Of a stretch of DNA of 64,000 nt, positions 19,407-30,866 are shown piece by piece. A model generated the notes under the pieces. It made no database searches, was not told where the DNA came from, and saw only the letters and a program-made list of their open reading frames with translations. The position numbers and the translations under genes are program-made. Numbering within the stretch: position 1 is the stretch's first letter; each line of letters starts with the position of its first letter. The DNA is from Chondrus crispus (Eukaryota; Rhodophyta; Florideophyceae; Gigartinales; Gigartinaceae), in contig NW_005179075.1 in the NCBI RefSeq assembly GCF_000350225.1, forward strand, positions 62,001-126,000, read 5' to 3'.

Positions 19407-22400
19407 GCATCGTCAATAGAATTAGCAGGTTATGGAACACGGAGGAGTCAGAAACTCGGAGCAAAAGGGGTCCGCAAGCAAGGAAAGTCGGAGCGAGAGG
19501 AGCAAGAAAAGAGAACGCGGAACGCCTTTACAAGAAGGGAACGACGAGCGACGCGTTTTAGGGAATTGAAGTGATGCTGTGCCCCCGGAAGAGGCATTGA
19601 GCCTACCGGAAGACGCACCCCCGTCATCAACGGATGCACGCGAAACAACAATCGAGATCAGTGTCTCGTCCTCGGAGAGCAAGTTAATCCAAAATAATTA
19701 CTTTTTTTGTCGTTGTCGCCCGCAGCCGACGGCACACACAGGGGACGTTCGCCGTCGATCTGCTAAGATTGAAGACCGAGCAAGACGCGCGCTTGTTTTG
19801 TACAATGTACTTTTACATGACCATCGTCCTCATCGAGGACTTACTTACCCACTGACCACAGTAACCCACTACGTTTGTTTTTGTTCTATTCTGTTTTGTT
19901 TTGTTTTTTGTTTTTTTCTTTTTGTGTGCTTTCGGTTGTCTCTTGACATGACGCAGGGAGAAAGAACCCGCACCGCGGACCAAGGTGAATGAGCCCTACA
20001 AAACAAATCGTTCAGCGACCCTCGGACGAGCGTACCTATCCCCGTGCGAGCGGTCGATCGTAAGTATGTCGGGCCGAGGAAGAAGTGTATTCTACGAATA
20101 ACTGAGCACGACGGACTGTGCCTAATCGAGTAAATGTCTGGAAGAACCAGACGGCGGAAGGCAAGAGAACGCGGAACGCAGTTGGAAGGGTGTAAGTGAA
20201 GGAAAAGCGTGGTGCTGTAGTCATGTGTGTGTCGTGTTACCGTTCAGGGAAAGGAGGAACAGACTACAGTATTCTCTAAGGGATAGCGGGCTGTGTCAGG
20301 CCGACGAGCGGGTTACCCTCGAGTCGAGGGAGAAGAAGGGGAAAAGATGCAGTTGATGTAGAGGCGCATGCGAGGGAGGCTGATCGAGAGGAAGTCAATG
20401 ATGCGGGACGCGATAAGACCGCGAGTGAAATGTTGGAATTGTATTGGGGATGGTCCCCATCCGGAGGGTTTCAAGTTGGAAGTGATGCGGTGAACCGCGT
20501 CGCGGAGGGAGAGAGTAAGGACAGTCGCCGGAAACGAGATCCCTCGGAGTGAGGAGAAGGGAAATGAAATGACTTAAGCTATTCTGCCTGGGACCCCCGC
20601 CCATGAATGAAATGGCCTGCGCGGCCATGCCGTGAAATGAAAAATTTACTGTAGTCTCAGGCTGAGGTAATACACCTCCTTGGATGCGATCACGCGCTGC
20701 CGCCGCGCGCACGTGAAGGGACGCTTGGATCAGTGACACGCCCTCGTGGGGCATGATCTAATCAAAAAATGGGGATGTCGGCAGGGAGCTGCTGGACGGG
20801 CGGAGAAAGCTGAAAATTGAACACTGGTCAGTCTTCGAAATTTTAATCAAAATTAAGGGAAGGTACGGAACTTGTCGGTCATACGAGAACGGGGTGTCGC
20901 TTGCTATAGCCAAAGGCACGAATATCCGAGGCCGTCCGGCAGCACCGTCACAAACCCCCGCGCGCGACGCCGACCACAACACCGAACGACGACGTCGTCA
21001 AATCCGTTTCAAAGGCGTTGACTACGATCGAGAGACTAAGAAATCGACGCTTGGCGAGCGGGAGGGTTCCCCCACGTGTGAATCGCGGAACCACCACGTA
21101 CAATCGGATACGCACACCGGCATAGGAGCCATTCCCCCCTCTCCCCAAAACCGAGACTATTTCTGTTCGCAAAAAGCCTCGTCGCTCGCAGCGGCGAACG
21201 GAAGACGAAAGAAAGAAGGGGAACGGAACGTCATTTATTTATTCATGAGTGGATCGAGAGCCTCGCGCCTCCTTCCTCCAAGGATGTCCAGGAGGAACAT
21301 TGTGGAAAGGACGAATCCAACGGAGAAGAAAGGGGCGCACGACGAGCTTGTGACCGACAATCTGTCTGTTGCTTGTAGCGACTGACGTCGCCACGCTCAC
21401 GTCCTTGTTTTTACCCCGAGCGACCCACCATGGCAATTTTCTCTCCTGTTCTTTCCTGTTCTTTGACTCCCTTTCTAGCTGTCTGTTTTTTGTTTTTTTG
21501 CTCTACGTTTGTTTGCCTGTTTACTTTTTTCTTTGTGAAGGCGGAATACATCCCCGCGCAGCAACGTCGACGCGCAAGACTAGGACAACCAAAAGGGCAC
21601 CGATTGCGACGAGACCCCCACGTTGGGGGGAGATGAGAAGGTGGATCCAGGCCTATACGCACGACGTGTGGACGCGACAAGTTAGGGCTGGAATTGCCTG
21701 GTTCAGTCGAAACCCCCGGATTGCTACAGTAGTGTATCCGACGGACCATGCAGGGAAGACGCTGGGCGCTGACCACGATCGACCAATTGGGGACAGAAAC
21801 TCGCCGAGCAGGGAGAAGTTATGCTTCTTTCGTTTTCGCTCTTGGTTTTGTCTTGCTTCGCCCTATTCTATTTTTTGACGTCGGAGACGCGATTGCGTCC
21901 CTCGGACGCTGACCGGCAAGACCACAAGGTCCCCGAAGGAAGCAAGAGAGCGATCTCCGAACCGACGTATCGTTGCCTTACGGTTACTATTGTAATGTGA
22001 AAAATACAAGTCACGCGTTGACCTTGGAGAAGGAAGAGTTAAATTGGGGCAAAATGTGCAACAGCCCCCCGCAAGGCAGTCAGACAAAAAAATGACTACG
22101 TCCGGAGTGGCTACAGCTCAGGTGTACGACCGAGGAATTGTCCGAGGGTTCGGAACACGGAAGCACACGCCGAGTAGGAGGCCAGCCGCACCAACCCAAC
22201 CCCCCGCGAGGGATGATAAAAATTAGGCCCCCCCGACATTCTGTTGTTCACCGCCGGTGATAGGGGTCGCCAATGGCAGACTACAGTATGCTCAAGAGCG
22301 GAAAGGATGAGAATCGAGATGCTGTTCGCCGTAGAGAGCTCTCTGGCCTGTTGCTTCGAACCCTTGCGGAGGTACCTCTCTCTTTAGAGGAGGTTGGGAA

Positions 22401-23765
22401 TTTTCCTAAGTGCGGAACTCAATCCAGAAAAGCAACCAAAAAGAATGCACACGTCGTCCAAATGTCGACAACAACGAGGGGAGGCTCAGGAACAATGGGA
22501 CACTTGTCCACGTGAAGATTTCGTGCTCGCTATCTGAACTTGGCCGGATTTGACCTGCGACGCGGCTCACCAGGGCCCACCAGCCGAGGATTGGGAACAT
22601 GTAAGACCGTTGCCACACAAGGTGCTCGTGTCGTGAATTTTAAGGAAACGGAACCTAGGTTCCAGCCCCAGTTGCACACCGGCCAGCCCAGACCTACAGG
22701 AAACAAAGGCCGTTGACCTGCAGATACCGGGGCAGTATGAGGAACTCTCGCACGCAAGTCGTCGACTCATCTACACACTGAGGATCGGAAATCAGTGACA
22801 AGGAAGGGGAATTTTGAGGCAGACGTCTACAGTGATGTCGTGATGGTGGTGGATTGAGTCGTAATCTCGTCCCAAAGCCTTCAACTTTTTTGGGGCATTG
22901 TGCAAACCTGGGGTGACGCTGAACGAAGGGAATAGAATCGGAAATTCATGTGAAGATAAATTCCCTATCAAGGAATAGAGTCTGTCCTTTGATGAAGACC
23001 CCCCCCCCAAACACCAACAATACACCGCCCGACGCGAACAGAGCGACAAGGTTTTTGAGTCGACCGGAGGAGCGGGCAAGTTAAAAGAGGAGAAAAAATG
23101 GGGAGTTGACAGGAGGAGTTCGACAGTTAAAGAGAAGGAACATTCGCACCAAGTAAAAAGAGGAGGAACACAGTACGAGACGAGGACAGACTCGGAGAGG
23201 TGGGAAAGTGAAAGCAAGGAGGTGGAAAAAGGAGATGTGCAACACGATGGCAGAAGGAGGGTTGTGCAAGGAAAAGAGAAGGTAATAGGGGATGTGCAAA
23301 TGCAGTAGCAGAGGTGCACGGAAAATGGATAAGAGAAGGGAGACAGTAATGAGGAAAAGAGAAGGACAGTGGAAAGAGGAAGATGCGACCGCGGCGACGG
23401 GGCGTATACGAAAAAAAGAGAGAGAAAAAGAGGAGGAAGTAGCGAGGTGAAGAGAAGGAGGAGGGACGTATAAGGGTGCCACCGTGATTATGACGGGGTG
23501 GGCATCAATGAGAAAAAGAGGAGGAAACGAAGGGACGAAGGAGCGCGCAGGAAAATTCAATTTACGGATCAAAGGCGACATGACGAGGTCGCAAATTCAG
23601 CGTCACGCAGGCAGGATGGAGATGCGACAAGCTATCACGAGGGGAGTGTTTCGCCCGTCAGCTCAGACGGGAGGGTTGCCAAAGGATTTGCCCTTTGGAA
23701 GTGATGACACGAGGCGAGCCAAAACTCGCAGGTCGTCAATCGAGGCTCCTTGCAGAGCCTCTCCC
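19407..23765 (+). other. G2 extra region without recognisable genes
   Basis: About 4.4 kb between the chromodomain and the antisense frame. It has T-rich blocks (around 19870-19930 and 21480-21540), a strongly purine-rich stretch (about 23080-23560), and C9 and G12 runs near 23000 and 23845. Short plus-strand frames at 20894 and 22044 both contain a peptide of the form RPAAPxQxPARD, suggesting an old internal duplication. No known domain was seen. Since it lies inside the LTRs and is copied with them, it may be regulatory or captured sequence. Confidence 0.55.
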
Positions 23766-25399
23766 TCAACACCGTGAGCACTGAGCAAGGCACAGTATAC
23801 GCTCGTGACGTCGTGGGTATTTTTGGAAATTGTTGGAGATGGGGGGGGGGGGAGATATCACTTCCCTTACCGACAATGTTTCCGTGTGGCCTGCCGAGGG
23901 AATTTTGACAGCTGAGGGCGCCTCTGACGAGGATGGAGAGGCTCGGGCTGCGCGCGGGGAAGCAGGGACAGCCGATCGAGGAGGAATTGGAGAGGAAGGA
24001 CGGGAGCATACGTGAAGCTCCCGGGGGTCAGATGTGCCGATGGGGGTAACGTCGGGAACCGGTGTTTGGTTTCCGAATCGACGGCTCGTTGTTTGAGCTT
24101 CCCACGCTGAGCAGAGGGTCGATGACCAGGGGTTGAACCACACGAAGTCGCCCGCGGCTGGGTGGTTTCGACCAGGGGAGAAAGAGGGATGTTGGCGATT
24201 GAAAGATCGAGAGGAGTTTTGCGGAGGGACACAGTCCCAATCCACGCCCTCGATCGCATCAAGGAGGGAGCGTATTTCGCGATTGAAATCAGAGCCACGC
24301 AGAGGGACAGAGAAGTCAAATAGACGCATTTGTGCTATCAGCTTCGCGGGGAGGTGCCACAGGCGCCAGCAATCGTAGGTCTCCCACAAGAGGGTCGCAG
24401 CTACTTTGACGCACCACTCTGTGAGGAAGACCACCCATAACCCGTGTTGCGGATCCCGCAGGTAGCTGCCATAGTACGTGAGTATGGGTCCCATTTCAGC
24501 CCAAAAGCCTTGACTCACCTCGTACTGGCTCCACCATGAGGGGATGCGCTGGTAACGACTCACATAATGCTGACGGGAAATCTCGCGCGCCTCTACCATT
24601 TGGTAGCCGATGAAGTACCCCGTATCAGACCGAATACGACGTTCAAAGCACACTGTGTTCTGAAAGAGGAAAATACCCCCGCGTTTTAAATGACGGAAAT
24701 TCGAAGGGATAATGGGTTCGGTCCAGAAGATGGCATCGGATGTGACAGTATGTCGGTTTCGCCACAGGCGATCCGCCTCGGCGGCAGGGTCACCAAAGGT
24801 GATATCAATGAGATTGTCTAAGTAGAGGCGTTCGCCCTCTGTACGACAACGCCAAGTGTCACAACCGTATGAAGAGGGTATGAGGGTGTCGGAAATGGGG
24901 ATGGCGAGCCGAGCGAATACGGCCTCCATAAATCGCAGAGAGAGAATGGGACGGCCCCGGGGGGGAGGATGACGTAGGATGGAAGTCGGAACTGCTATAC
25001 GGGTCCGCCAGCCCAAGGAGCGGATGGCAAGCACAGGGAGATTACCGGGATGCATGCCCGCGTCGTCGGCGAATTGGTGTTCGATTTTGGAAACGTCGCG
25101 AATACCCACGGAGGAGAACCACTGGGCCGAGGCAAATAAGGAATGATGTTCGTGCATGATTTTGTCCTGTAGCTCTTCGAGCGAGGGGTAATGGCGGGCT
25201 ACCCAAGAGGGATGATAACCTGGATGAAAGGCCGGGTCGGAGACGTCTGAATCAGGGGGACGTCAGGGTAGAGGAGGAAGGTCGACGGAAGCGCGAGACT
25301 TGTTTGCGAAGCCGACACCGGTGCGTCGACGGGCCGTATTTTCGCCCGCGAGCTCAGGGGGTGGAGGACACGTGGGATTCGTCTTGTCCTTGCTCATGC
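23766..25399 (-). CDS. Antisense ORF of unknown function carried by G2
   Basis: The minus strand has 463 codons open from 25157. The same frame is also open upstream to an ATG near 25397 (MSKDKTNPTCPPPP), interrupted only by one TGA at about 25262 that looks like a decayed CGA. Total about 545 codons. The middle is rich in Trp, Tyr and Phe and looks globular (FWTEPIIPSNFRHLKRGGIF, SWWSQYEVSQGFWAEMGP). The C-terminal 150 residues are Pro/Ser-rich and disordered. There is no clear signal peptide or membrane segment and I recognise no family. Antisense genes between pol and the 3' LTR are known in some plant Ty3 lineages; whether this is related is unknown. Confidence 0.6.
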
Positions 25400-25491
25400 A
25401 GAGACCGTCGGTCAGGAATGGAAAGGGAGGGGGTCGAGAAGAGAAGAAGGAGTTGGAGATCAAGGAGTGTAGCCGATGTGCAAGGACGCTC

Positions 25492-25501
25492 AGAAGGGGG
25501 A
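25492..25501 (+). promoter_or_regulatory. G2 polypurine tract
   Basis: AGAAGGGGGA ends two bases before the 3' LTR. Such a tract resists RNase H and primes plus-strand DNA synthesis. Its position confirms the sense direction of G2 and the start of the LTR at 25504. Confidence 0.8.
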
Positions 25502-25503
25502 TA

Positions 25504-26553
25504 TGTAGTGCAATACGCACCTGGAAAGGGGGGTGAAAAGAAAGGAAAATATTTGGATATGAAAAGTAGTCCGGGTTGGGGGACACACGTGTGAATAATT
25601 GCACAGTTTTAATTTTTAATTATTTTATTTTAGTAAGTTAATTAGTTGGCATTAATTTTGCTGACACTAGATTAGATCTAGGATCTAGCGCCGCGAGCTA
25701 CTGTAGTGACTCCGGCGGGGCGATATATACCTTAGCCCTCTGACCACCAAGTCAGTAAAGGTAACCCGAGTTGCCGGAGTTGAATGTCGCCTTGGTCGAA
25801 GTCCGTCTCTACCAAGACGCTCCCTTTTACCTAAGCCTACGGCATCCTCTATCGCTCGGGGGTTCCCCTTTTCTCTTTCCTTTATTTCCTTACCCTTTTC
25901 TATCTCTAATTCTACCTATTTTTCCCTTATCTTGTGTTGGTGCCATCGGCCTCGGTTGCGACCGAACCGGTGTAGGTGTTCTTGCCATCGGGCGACACAG
26001 TTGACGTAGCGCTGCGACTGTGACCCATTTTCCGACGGAGACTGTTGCAACGACGTCTCCCTCGAAGGGCTCCGTCGTCTTACGAGCCAGTGTTGGTGCC
26101 ATCGGCCTCGGTTGCGACCGAACCAGTGTAGGTGGTTCGAGCCATCGGGCGGCACAGTTGACGTAGCGCTGCTACTTTCATTTCATCCCGTCGGGCTGCG
26201 TTGCGACGCCCCCGTCGAAGGCCTTGTCGCGTTACAAGGTGTCGAAGAAGCTCAACGAGCATTGGCCTTACAACCCAGTGGAACCGGGGTACCTAAGTAC
26301 ACGCCCCACCCCAGACTCGTCGAGCAGTTCTCTTCGCAAGTCTCTACCACACCGATCCCGGGCCGGGCTATTTCTCTGTGCCCCCCCTACCAGGGATCTG
26401 AGCTACTACGAGTCGCAAGCTCGTTTAAACGGAGAAGGGAGAGTCGGACACTCCGTAGCGCTGTGCCATCGGCAGTTCTTCTTTTTGCTGTTGTTGTTGT
26501 TTTTGCTGGACCATTGGACCGCGGTCTCCGCCTGACAGGCGCATTGCACTACA
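25504..26553 (+). repeat. G2 3' LTR
   Basis: It starts TGTAGTGCAATACG and ends GCATTGCACTACA, followed by the target copy CGCAT. Differences from the 5' LTR that I counted: about 13, including one indel (an extra G in the run near 25860). Confidence 0.95.
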
Positions 26554-26558
26554 CGCAT

Positions 26559-26969
26559 AACATGCGCGAAGGTGAAGGCGCGCGGTTAGAATAAGCTGGG
26601 TGGACTTGCCTAGGCGGTACGTCGTGGACAAGTCCGTGCTTGTCCCACTTCCCGCCGCCGCCGGTCCGCTCCGTATTTAATACACAAAACCATATATAAA
26701 AACACTACAGTACCGAGGTACTGTAGTGGGCTACTGTAGTGCAGGTCGGCCTGCACTGTAATACTGTAAGCCATCGGGCTGACAGTACACGTGTGTGCGC
26801 GTTCTTCGTTCACGCGTGGTACACGTGTACTCGTATGTGCGCGCGTCCCTCGTACCCGTGTGGGTACACGTGGACATGCGCGGTGGTACTGTAGAGCGTT
26901 GGGCTCTACAGTATATGATCTCATTATTGATCTAATCCAAATAAAAGCCCCCAGTGGGGGTATATTACA
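26559..26969. mobile_element. S5: truncated LTR related to S1 and S2
   Basis: It is colinear with the inner two thirds of S1, ending GGGGGTATATTACA. The outer 220 bp or so present in S1 and S2 are missing; homology starts at TAACATGCGCGAAGG immediately after the G2 insertion site. It keeps the two hairpins (TACTGTAGAGC-GTTGG-GCTCTACAGTA and CACTACAGTACC-GA-GGTACTGTAGTG). No target repeat could be found, because the other boundary is lost. Confidence 0.7.
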
Positions 26970-28710
26970 GATGGCGATAACAGGGCGAAGGGTTTGGCAA
27001 ACGAATTTGGGCATACTCTCTATTTGGCGATGTATGAGTCCTACCGCAAGGTGATAGACGCCGAAATCCAGGAGGGGTCACTGCAACTGTCACCAGATGA
27101 TCAAACCGAATCCTAGACCTATGAAGATCAGAAGAGAGCCGTTTTTCTCATAGTAGACCTCGTCGCAAAAGACTCTACAGCTGAGGCAGCTAGGAGGATG
27201 ATCAATCTGAACAAAAGAAGTTTGGATGTAAGCGTAAGAATGATGGATCTTACTCCAAGTATGCTGAACGACTCCGAGGTGTCGCACAAGAATACCTGAC
27301 CTGCCACCAGCATAAGCCCACAGAACATGAGAAACAAGAGACAGCAATGGTGCTGCTTGAAAACGCTAACCTTCGGGACAGTGTGTACAACAATTTGTTG
27401 AGCATTTTGACCACGAGAGCCTCTGCCCACAGAGAACTGGATACATCCGTATCCAACAAACTATCCCAAGCGAACCAAATCAAAAGGCTCATGTGTAGTA
27501 TAACCCCCCCTGGGGCTTTAAATTAAATTAGATCAAGAACTAGATCAGCTACTGTAGAGCTCGACGCTCTACAGTACTACCGCGCTGGCCACGTGTACCC
27601 CCCGGGTACAGGGCGCACGCGCACACAGCTCCGATTGCTGACAGTAGTACAGTGCAGGCCGACCTGCACTACTGTAGTGTTATGATAGAATACTTTGTAT
27701 ATTAAAATATGGATCGGATCGGCGGCGGTGTAGGGGGACAAGCACGGACTTGTCCTCAACCGACCGCCAAGGTCAGTCCACCAAGCTTATTCTAACTACG
27801 CGCCTTCGCCTTCGCGCACGTTAGGAGGAAGGGAGCGGGTATAGGACGCACGCGTGCGCGAGCGAGCCTAGACCCGCCTCCGCCCGTCAGCGCTGGTACG
27901 TTACCCAGCGCTGCTCCGGGGCATCGAGGCGTAGATCGGCCCGCGCGTACGCTCGTCCCCGACCTTCCCGCTCTACCACACCGCTACCAGAGCCCGCTTC
28001 CCTGCCTCGTTAGCTGGTGCTTCACCCGTATTCCCGTTCGAACGGGGTCTACGTCGGACTGTGCATACACCCTCGGTCGTCTGGGGGTGTTTATGCTACA
28101 TCATGGATAACTTCTTGCACAACATCAATCCCATTGAGAGCGATGAATCACACATGCCATCTGGAGACACACTGATGGTCGCGATCGAGGCCATGCGGCA
28201 AGGCTTGCAACCATTCCATACTGCCATTACGAGAGCCAAGGACGGGTGTCAAGATACGGTGGCTTTGAACCTCGACGACACTATCGAAGCACTACGAATC
28301 ATAACAAACACTGACGCAGCCAAGCAAGGCACTGAAAGCAACACGCAAAAGACAGAAACAGAAAGCAAGAAAGATGTAGTTATCGGTAGCATGCTGGGCG
28401 GAAGTTCACAACGATACGATAACGATCGTTCAAATAGGAAATCATACATACCACTAGGAACGGGCGTGAAGCGGTATACACGTTGCGCTGCCTGTAACAG
28501 AAAGGGACACCGGTCCAGAGACGATGAATGTCCACTAAAGGACGGATCTGCGAAAGGACGTCAGCACAAGAGGAAAAACGAGCAGGCTGACACAAGGCCA
28601 TCACATAAAACTTCTGCTCTCCTCTACCCAAGACTGACGATGAAGGCAAGGACGATGACACAAGCCAGGACAACAAATTTAGGTTCTTCGGTAACTAGCA
28701 CCTGATGCAT
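26970..28710 (+). pseudogene. Unknown zinc-knuckle gene remnant, split by solo LTR S2
   Basis: From 26970 the frame reads FGHTLYLAMYESYRKVIDAE, has one TAG at about 27114, goes on with YEDQKRAVFLIVDLVAKDS, then shifts by one near 27290 and continues to QANQIKRLM. Skipping S2 and one TCATG joins this exactly to DNFLHNINPIESDES at 28104 and on to a CCHC-like knuckle CAACNRKGHRSRDDEC at about 28480. The frame ends at 28705. A C-terminal knuckle of this kind occurs in MULE-type and other transposases, but no catalytic domain is visible here. Function unknown. Confidence 0.5.
27494..28100. mobile_element. S2: solo LTR with TCATG target duplication
   Basis: 607 bp, TGTAGTATAACC...GTTTATGCTACA, flanked by TCATG on both sides (27489-27493 and 28101-28105). 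It is the inverted homologue of S1. It carries the same 11-bp hairpin stem (TACTGTAGAGC/GCTCTACAGTA) with a different loop. Its excision restores the host reading frame. Confidence 0.88.
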
Positions 28711-28856
28711 CAAGATTCCAACCATATTTTCGACTCTGGCTCGCCCAGGTCAACCGCCGGAGTCGAATCTGCAGCGAGACTGCGATCAGCTGGAAATAGA
28801 GCTTAAAACCGTACAACCGCAAGATAAGTTTATGCATGGTTGGGGGAGCAAGGATA

Positions 28857-30866
28857 CAGTGTTCCCCCGCTTTATGCAGACCCCCCTGTCCGCATATCCT
28901 CGAAAGTTGCATACAAATGTCATTTACCATGAAAAAAGGGGCGCCATGTACCTGGAATGGCCAATATACTGCATACTCCATACATGCATACACAATCCCA
29001 GCGGCAGCATGATTTTCAGATATATTTTAGATAAATTTCCCTCGCATATATCACATTCCTGAGATGTGAAATGCCAAGTCTGAAGTTGGTTATCCAACAG
29101 TTTCACATCTGACATCCACAGATCGCCGATCCTCTCTGTGCCTCTTTTCCAGCATCGTTCCAACACTATCCTCGATCCATTCCCCTCGGACACCAAAAAT
29201 GAGCCACGCACTTACCGTGCACCAAAAACAGCTCATTATTGATGAACACCAGCGTCGATGCGAACGAAAAGAGCCCATGACTCAGAAGGAACTCGCAGAT
29301 TGGGCAAAAGAGAGCTTTACGCTTGACAAAGCCCCAAACCAAGCCACAATTTCTCGGCTTCTCTCGACAAAGTCGACATATTCTGCCATTCCCCCCGGTG
29401 CGCGTTCATCGTTCAAAAATCCCCGCGTTCCAGCATCCCCTCGTCTTGAAAGCGCGCTGTACCACTGGTTGTGTGAAAAGTCTGCCAGTGGTATTCAAAT
29501 TAATGGCATAATTTTGCGACATCAAGCAGAGATACTGCAACGCGAAGCCAACAAACACCTACCGCTCGATCAACAGCTTTCCTTGAAGTTCTCGAATGGA
29601 AGGCTTAGTCGCTTCCAGAAGCGAAATAACATCAAATTTCGACGTGTGCATGGGGAGGCGTTGAGTGCGGATGAGTCTGCGATCACTGCCGCAATGCCAT
29701 CAATTGTGGCAAAGGTGGCTGAGTACGGTCCTAAAAATGTCTGGAACGCTGACGAGTTTGGTCTTTTCTATCGCCAACCGCCGGGATGGTCTTTGTCGCG
29801 GAAACCTGCCGCTGGTTTCAAAAAAGACAAGACCAGAATCTCGTTTCTGGCATACTGTAACGCGGACGGAACGGAACGATTTCCACTTATGATAATTGGA
29901 AACGCGCTACGTCCTCGTCCTTTTTTTAGGAAAGTATGGCCATGAACTTAGTTTCGGTTACCACGCCAACAAGAAGGCGTGGATGACAAAAGTGTTATTT
30001 TTTGGCTGGTTGGGGCGGCTGGATCGCTACGTTGGTAGCACGGCCGGGCGGAAGATACTTTTGTTTTCAGATAACTGTTCTGCACACGGAACAGAGGACT
30101 CTCTCCCGGATCTACAAAATGTAGAGGTTTGCTTTCTCCCTCCGAACACTACAAGTCGAATTCAGCCTCTAGACGCGGGAATAATTGCTGCAGTTAAAAT
30201 GAAGTTCAGACGGCGTTTGTTGTTCCGTGTTTTTGACAACATTGATGTTGGGAAAAAGTCAATTTACAATATCGACATCCTTACAGCCATACGTTGGGTG
30301 ATAGAAGAGTGGAATTCCCTGCCAGAAAGCTGCATTGAGAATTGTTTTGATATTTGTTTCAGGGTAGAAAGGGAGGACATGGAGGATACTACAGAACGGG
30401 CTCGACTGGAAGAGGTGGATCAAACGGTGAGGGACTTAAATGAGCATGGTGTAAGGTATAAAAGGATTGCATTAGAGAGTCTACTAAATCCGGTAGGGGA
30501 GGACGATGTGACGGAGACACTGACTGTTGAAAATCAGGGAGCGTTTATCGCAGACATGGAGTGTATTGAAGAAGAGGCACAAGGAAGTGATGCCGATGAT
30601 GAGTCTTACAGTATCGAAGAGGAGTTAAAGGGTTTGGCAGTAGCAGGATCTGTATTGAAACGACTTGGAAGAATGGACAAAAGCCTACAGAAACGATTAA
30701 GGGAGTGCCAAAAGGACTTACGATTGGAAAAGCAAGCTGCGTTGCGCCAGTCAACGATATTAGACCATTTCAGAAACAGTAAAGATTCCTTCGCTGGCGG
30801 CATAAACCCGTTGTCTGCATACTGGTTCAGCTGACCGAGTGCTATGCGGACAACGGGGGAATACTG
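28857..30866 (+). mobile_element. P1: pogo-like DNA transposon, TA flanks
   Basis: 2010 bp with inverted ends CAGTGTTCCCCCG (left) and CAGTATTCCCCCG (right, complement), each followed by TGTCCGCATA after a short left-only insertion. Both sides are flanked by TA (28855-28856 and 30867-30868). TA duplication, CAGT ends and one transposase fit the pogo/Tigger branch of Tc1/mariner. The ends are well preserved. Confidence 0.9.
29199..30834 (+). pseudogene. P1 transposase (pogo/CENP-B type), one frameshift
   Basis: The N-terminal half (29199-29945) has two helix-turn-helix regions of CENP-B type (QKELADWAKESFTLDKAPN and LESALYHWLCEKSASGIQIN) and the first catalytic Asp in NVWNADEFGLFYR. The second half (29896-30834) has the second Asp in LLFSDNCSAHG and the third in IQPLDAGIIAAVK; 33 residues separate the last two, normal for pogo. 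The frame changes at a run of seven T (29931-29937). With six T the reading is continuous and matches the family. The C-terminal 200 residues are acidic and helical. Confidence 0.92.

Larger units (their letters stand above)
11459..26553 (+). mobile_element. G2: complete 15.1 kb Ty3/gypsy chromovirus
   Basis: The element is bounded by LTRs of 1049 and 1050 bp and by the target duplication CGCAT (11454-11458 and 26554-26558). Order: 5' LTR, primer site, gag, protease, RT, RNase H, integrase, chromodomain, about 6.1 kb of extra sequence with a long antisense frame, purine tract, 3' LTR. I count about 13 differences between the LTRs (near 1.2%), so the insertion is recent. Pol nevertheless has several breaks. 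Chromoviruses are usually 5-8 kb, so the extra region makes this copy unusually large. Confidence 0.95.

Noticed and set aside
23081..23581. Minus-strand Leu/Ser/Phe-rich ORFs that look like membrane proteins
   Set aside because: They are produced by the purine-rich tract on the other strand; the hydrophobicity is compositional.
8593..28100. S1 and S2 as the two long inverted ends of one large Mutator-like transposon
   Set aside because: Each copy has its own perfect 5-bp target repeat (ATATC and TCATG) and TG...CA-type ends, and each excision restores a local reading frame. They are independent solo LTRs.
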